Assembly: GCF_900156305.1 (NCBI RefSeq)
Contig: NZ_FTPL01000001.1
Location: 1,054,001 to 1,118,000 of the forward strand
DNA length: 64,000 nucleotides
Direction: 5' to 3'
Source: Edaphobacillus lindanitolerans
Lineage (GTDB): Bacteria > Bacillota > Bacilli > Bacillales_A > Planococcaceae
Part shown: in pieces, positions 62,227-64,000 of the stretch
Layout of the letters: each line of letters opens with the position of its first letter
Numbering within the stretch: position 1 is the stretch's first letter
Position numbers and translations under genes: made by a program
The notes under the pieces: model-generated
Database searches by the model: none
What the model was told of the DNA's origin: nothing
What the model saw: the letters and a program-made list of their open reading frames with translations, nothing else

Positions 62227-62892
62227 TCATTGCGAAATGTTGGAGTAGTACTTCAGAAAGCGTTTTTCTACATTGTTCAGGTGAATGATGGTCTTTTCCT
62301 TGGCCAGCGCGGCGTCTTTTTGCTCAAGGGCTTCGATGATCTCGACGTGCTCCGCATAAGCGCTCCGGGCACTTTGCGGCACCGTGCTGGACAGGATGAG
62401 GAATGCCCGGTTCACGCCCGTGTTCATCCGCTCCACCATGTCTTTCAATTCTTCGTTGGAGTTTTTGGATGCCAGCAGAATGTGAAATTCCCGGTCCAGC
62501 TCGATGAACTCTTGAAAGTTGTTCTTTTCGATTGCCGATCGCTGTCCGGCCAAGTTTTCTCTTAATGCATCGATGAACTCCGCGTCCACACGGTCCATGA
62601 TTTTCGTGATGCTGTGAATCTCCAGGACGCTCCGGATTTCCATGTATTCCAGTGACTTTTCTCTCGTGAAACCGGCCACGATCGCCGGCCGGCCTTTCTT
62701 CTGGATGATCAGCCCTTCCAAGGCCAGGCGGCTCAGGGCATCTCTCAACGGTGTCCGGCTGATTCCCAATTCTTTTGAAATCGTCTCTTCCGGAAGCGGC
62801 TGATTTTCTTTCAGTTCACCATTGATGATGTCCCGTTTCAACAATGCATACGCTTGTTCCGCCAATGTCTCGCTTGGCTTGATCACTTTCAT
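62227..62892 (-). CDS. GntR-family regulator (FadR/FCD subfamily)
   Basis: A 221-residue DNA-binding protein. The N-terminal wHTH is LAEQAYALLKRDIINGELKE, then LPEETISKELGISRTPLRDAL and SRLALEGLIIQKKGR. The FCD effector domain (about 80-215) has the metal/carboxylate-binding pattern with Asp and three His (ELDREFHILLASKN, MERMNTGV, YAEHVEIIEALEQKD). It lies next to cupin and TRAP transporter genes, so it most likely senses a sugar acid or organic acid and controls that operon. Confidence 0.9.
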   Translation of the reverse strand: MKVIKPSETLAEQAYALLKRDIINGELKENQPLPEETISKELGISRTPLRDALSRLALEGLIIQKKGRPAIVAGFTREKSLEYMEIRSVLEIHSITKIMDRVDAEFIDALRENLAGQRSAIEKNNFQEFIELDREFHILLASKNSNEELKDMVERMNTGVNRAFLILSSTVPQSARSAYAEHVEIIEALEQKDAALAKEKTIIHLNNVEKRFLKYYSNISQ

Positions 62893-62917
62893 TTATACCG
62901 CCTCGTTTCATGATGCT

Positions 62918-63256
62918 TTAAAAGACTATCGCCAACATCTCGATCTTTTCATCGTGCGGGTTTTCGATGCCATGGCCCTGACCTTTCTGGATCATGCAAA
63001 AATCTCCGGCCGTGACAGGGATTCTCTTACCGCCATTATCAATGAAAATCCCTTTTCCTTCAAGGAGATAATAAACTTCGGACTCCTCACGATGAATATG
63101 GTAGGCGATCGTTGAACGAGGGTGAACGGTCACACGTGCAAATAGCTTGATTCCTTCCAGCCGATCTTCCGGCACCACGATCCTGGAGAGGTCAATGCTT
63201 CCCTCTCCCCCGTGCGAGTGATCGATCCTGATTGTTTCTGCTGCCTGTTTAATCAT
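62918..63256 (-). CDS. small cupin-domain protein
   Basis: A 112-residue single-domain beta-barrel with ATG after AAGGGGGATGG. Cupin motif 1: HPRSTIAYHIHREESEVYYLLEG (first two His and Glu); motif 2: GDFCMIQKGQGHGIEN (last His). It fits either a sugar-acid isomerase or a ligand-sensing accessory protein. The position between a TRAP permease and a GntR regulator supports a role in uptake and use of an organic acid. Confidence 0.85.
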   Translation of the reverse strand: MIKQAAETIRIDHSHGGEGSIDLSRIVVPEDRLEGIKLFARVTVHPRSTIAYHIHREESEVYYLLEGKGIFIDNGGKRIPVTAGDFCMIQKGQGHGIENPHDEKIEMLAIVF

Positions 63257-63268
63257 GCTCCATCCCCC

Positions 63269-64000
63269 TTAACCAAACAGATTCGGAAGCACTGTCGAGA
63301 TTTGCGGCACAAAAATGATGATGAGCACAACAACCGCGACGATGCCGATGACTTGCAGCACATAAGGGAACGTGTTCTCGATCCCCATGTTCTTATCCGT
63401 TACGTTACAGCCGGCGATCAAGGAAAGGCCGACCGGCGGAGTGATGTTGGCCAGCGCAAAGTTCATGATGAGCACCATCCCGAAGTGGACCGGATCGATG
63501 CCGTATTGCATCGCGATCGGCATGAAAATCGGGCTGAGCAAAATGATCAACGACGTGACTTCCGTCAATGTGCCGAGGATCAGCAGAATCAGGGAAACCA
63601 TCAACAGGAATTGGAGCGGCGTCGACGCAAACTGAAGGAAGAAGTCAGAGATGGCTGCCGGGATCCGGTTGGCAGTCAGTACGTATGTAAATACGTTTGC
63701 AAACGAAATGATAATCAGGATGATGGCAGAAGTGACTGCCGTGTTCGCCATGATGTCCCGGAACTGCCTCATCGAGAGTTCACCGTAGAACATCGAAAGG
63801 ATAAATCCATAAACGACCGCGATGATGGCCGCTTCGGTTGCAGTCACCAACCCGCTGAATATCCCGCCCAGGATGAACACGGGAGAAAGCAGCGGGAACA
63901 GGGCAGATTTGAAGATCGACCAGAATTCCTTCCCGGTCACGTGCGCCTTTTCCACCACGCCAAAGCCTTTTTTCTTGGACATGTACGAAACATAGACGCA
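63269..64000 (-). CDS. TRAP transporter large permease DctM (N-terminus beyond window)
   Basis: The frame is open to the right edge (upstream residues read CVYVSY before the internal Met at 63982), so about 244 residues of the C-terminal half are seen; DctM is normally near 425. Six or so helices, with the family motifs LLSPVFILGGIFSGLVTATEAA, ISFANVFTYVLTANRIP, LGTLTEVTSLIILLSPIFMP and MNFALANITPPVGLSL. It is the channel subunit that imports C4-dicarboxylates, sugar acids or similar with Na+. Small permease and binding-protein genes are expected just outside the window. Confidence 0.92.
   Translation of the reverse strand, partial: CVYVSYMSKKKGFGVVEKAHVTGKEFWSIFKSALFPLLSPVFILGGIFSGLVTATEAAIIAVVYGFILSMFYGELSMRQFRDIMANTAVTSAIILIIISFANVFTYVLTANRIPAAISDFFLQFASTPLQFLLMVSLILLILGTLTEVTSLIILLSPIFMPIAMQYGIDPVHFGMVLIMNFALANITPPVGLSLIAGCNVTDKNMGIENTFPYVLQVIGIVAVVVLIIIFVPQISTVLPNLFG

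Overview
The window looks like a chromosomal segment of a Gram-positive, moderate-GC Bacillota, most likely a Planococcaceae/Bacillaceae relative. The evidence is strong AGGAGG-type ribosome binding sites, ATG/TTG/GTG starts, a T-box riboswitch, LPxTG proteins with class C sortases, an LCP (LytR-CpsA-Psr) protein, a CpsB/YwqE-type phosphatase and EpsC/EpsL/EpsM/EpsN-like genes. Genus cannot be fixed from sequence alone. No rRNA, tRNA or CRISPR array was seen.

Layout. (1) 1-3.7 kb: a minus-strand catabolic operon with a three-part regulator, diaminopropionate ammonia-lyase (YgeX/DpaL) and the M20 hydrolase YgeY, cut by the left edge. (2) 3.7-10.4 kb: a mixed stretch with a decayed IclR-like fragment, a DUF2935 protein, a small aromatic/Pro/Gly-rich protein, the largest array of a 21-bp repeat, a secreted amidase with four peptidoglycan-binding modules, a small orphan gene and a VanZ-like protein. 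(3) 10.4-11.9 kb: an APC permease. (4) 12-27.4 kb: a 14-gene exopolysaccharide operon on the minus strand. It runs from Wzz-like modulator, tyrosine kinase and phosphatase, through an EpsC/PglF-like dehydratase, flippase, polymerase and glycosyltransferases, to nucleotide-sugar enzymes, a phosphoglycosyl transferase, PglD/PglE-like enzymes and a CapK-like protein. The PglF/E/D/C set suggests diacetylbacillosamine as the lipid-linked first sugar. A divergent membrane-anchored SGNH protein and an LCP protein adjoin it. (5) 29.6-33.1 kb: HxlR regulator divergent from an MFS exporter, an aldo/keto reductase and an SDR, suggesting an electrophile or toxicant response. (6) 33.2-35.0 kb: four more 21-bp repeat arrays on both sides of a NERD-domain gene. 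(7) 35.1-39.8 kb: TrmB-family regulator, cyclase-family hydrolase, a sodium:solute symporter carrying a C-terminal winged-helix extension, and a fumarylacetoacetase-like hydrolase. (8) 40-41.6 kb: a T-box leader (apparent Tyr specifier) and an NhaC-type antiporter; then a glycerate kinase. (9) 43.3-61.2 kb: a surface-display island. It holds a class D/E-like sortase, a 2272-residue LPxTG protein with a threefold CnaB module repeated four times, a divergent Mga-type regulator, an IS1182-family element, a lipoprotein, and a sortase-assembled pilus operon (LPDTG adhesin, LPTTG pilin, two class C sortases). (10) 61.4-64 kb: an SGNH hydrolase divergent from the pilus operon, then GntR regulator, cupin and TRAP permease genes cut by the right edge.

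The items most worth following are: the 21-bp-period repeat family (five arrays, about 37 units, all in one orientation); the symporter-winged helix fusion; the IS element whose 52-bp target duplication is exactly a terminator hairpin, so that each flank carries one; the 4 x 3 CnaB architecture with an exact 882-bp period; and an apparent terminator between pilin and pilus sortases that would set their ratio. All functional statements come from reading the sequence and recalling families; no database search was run.
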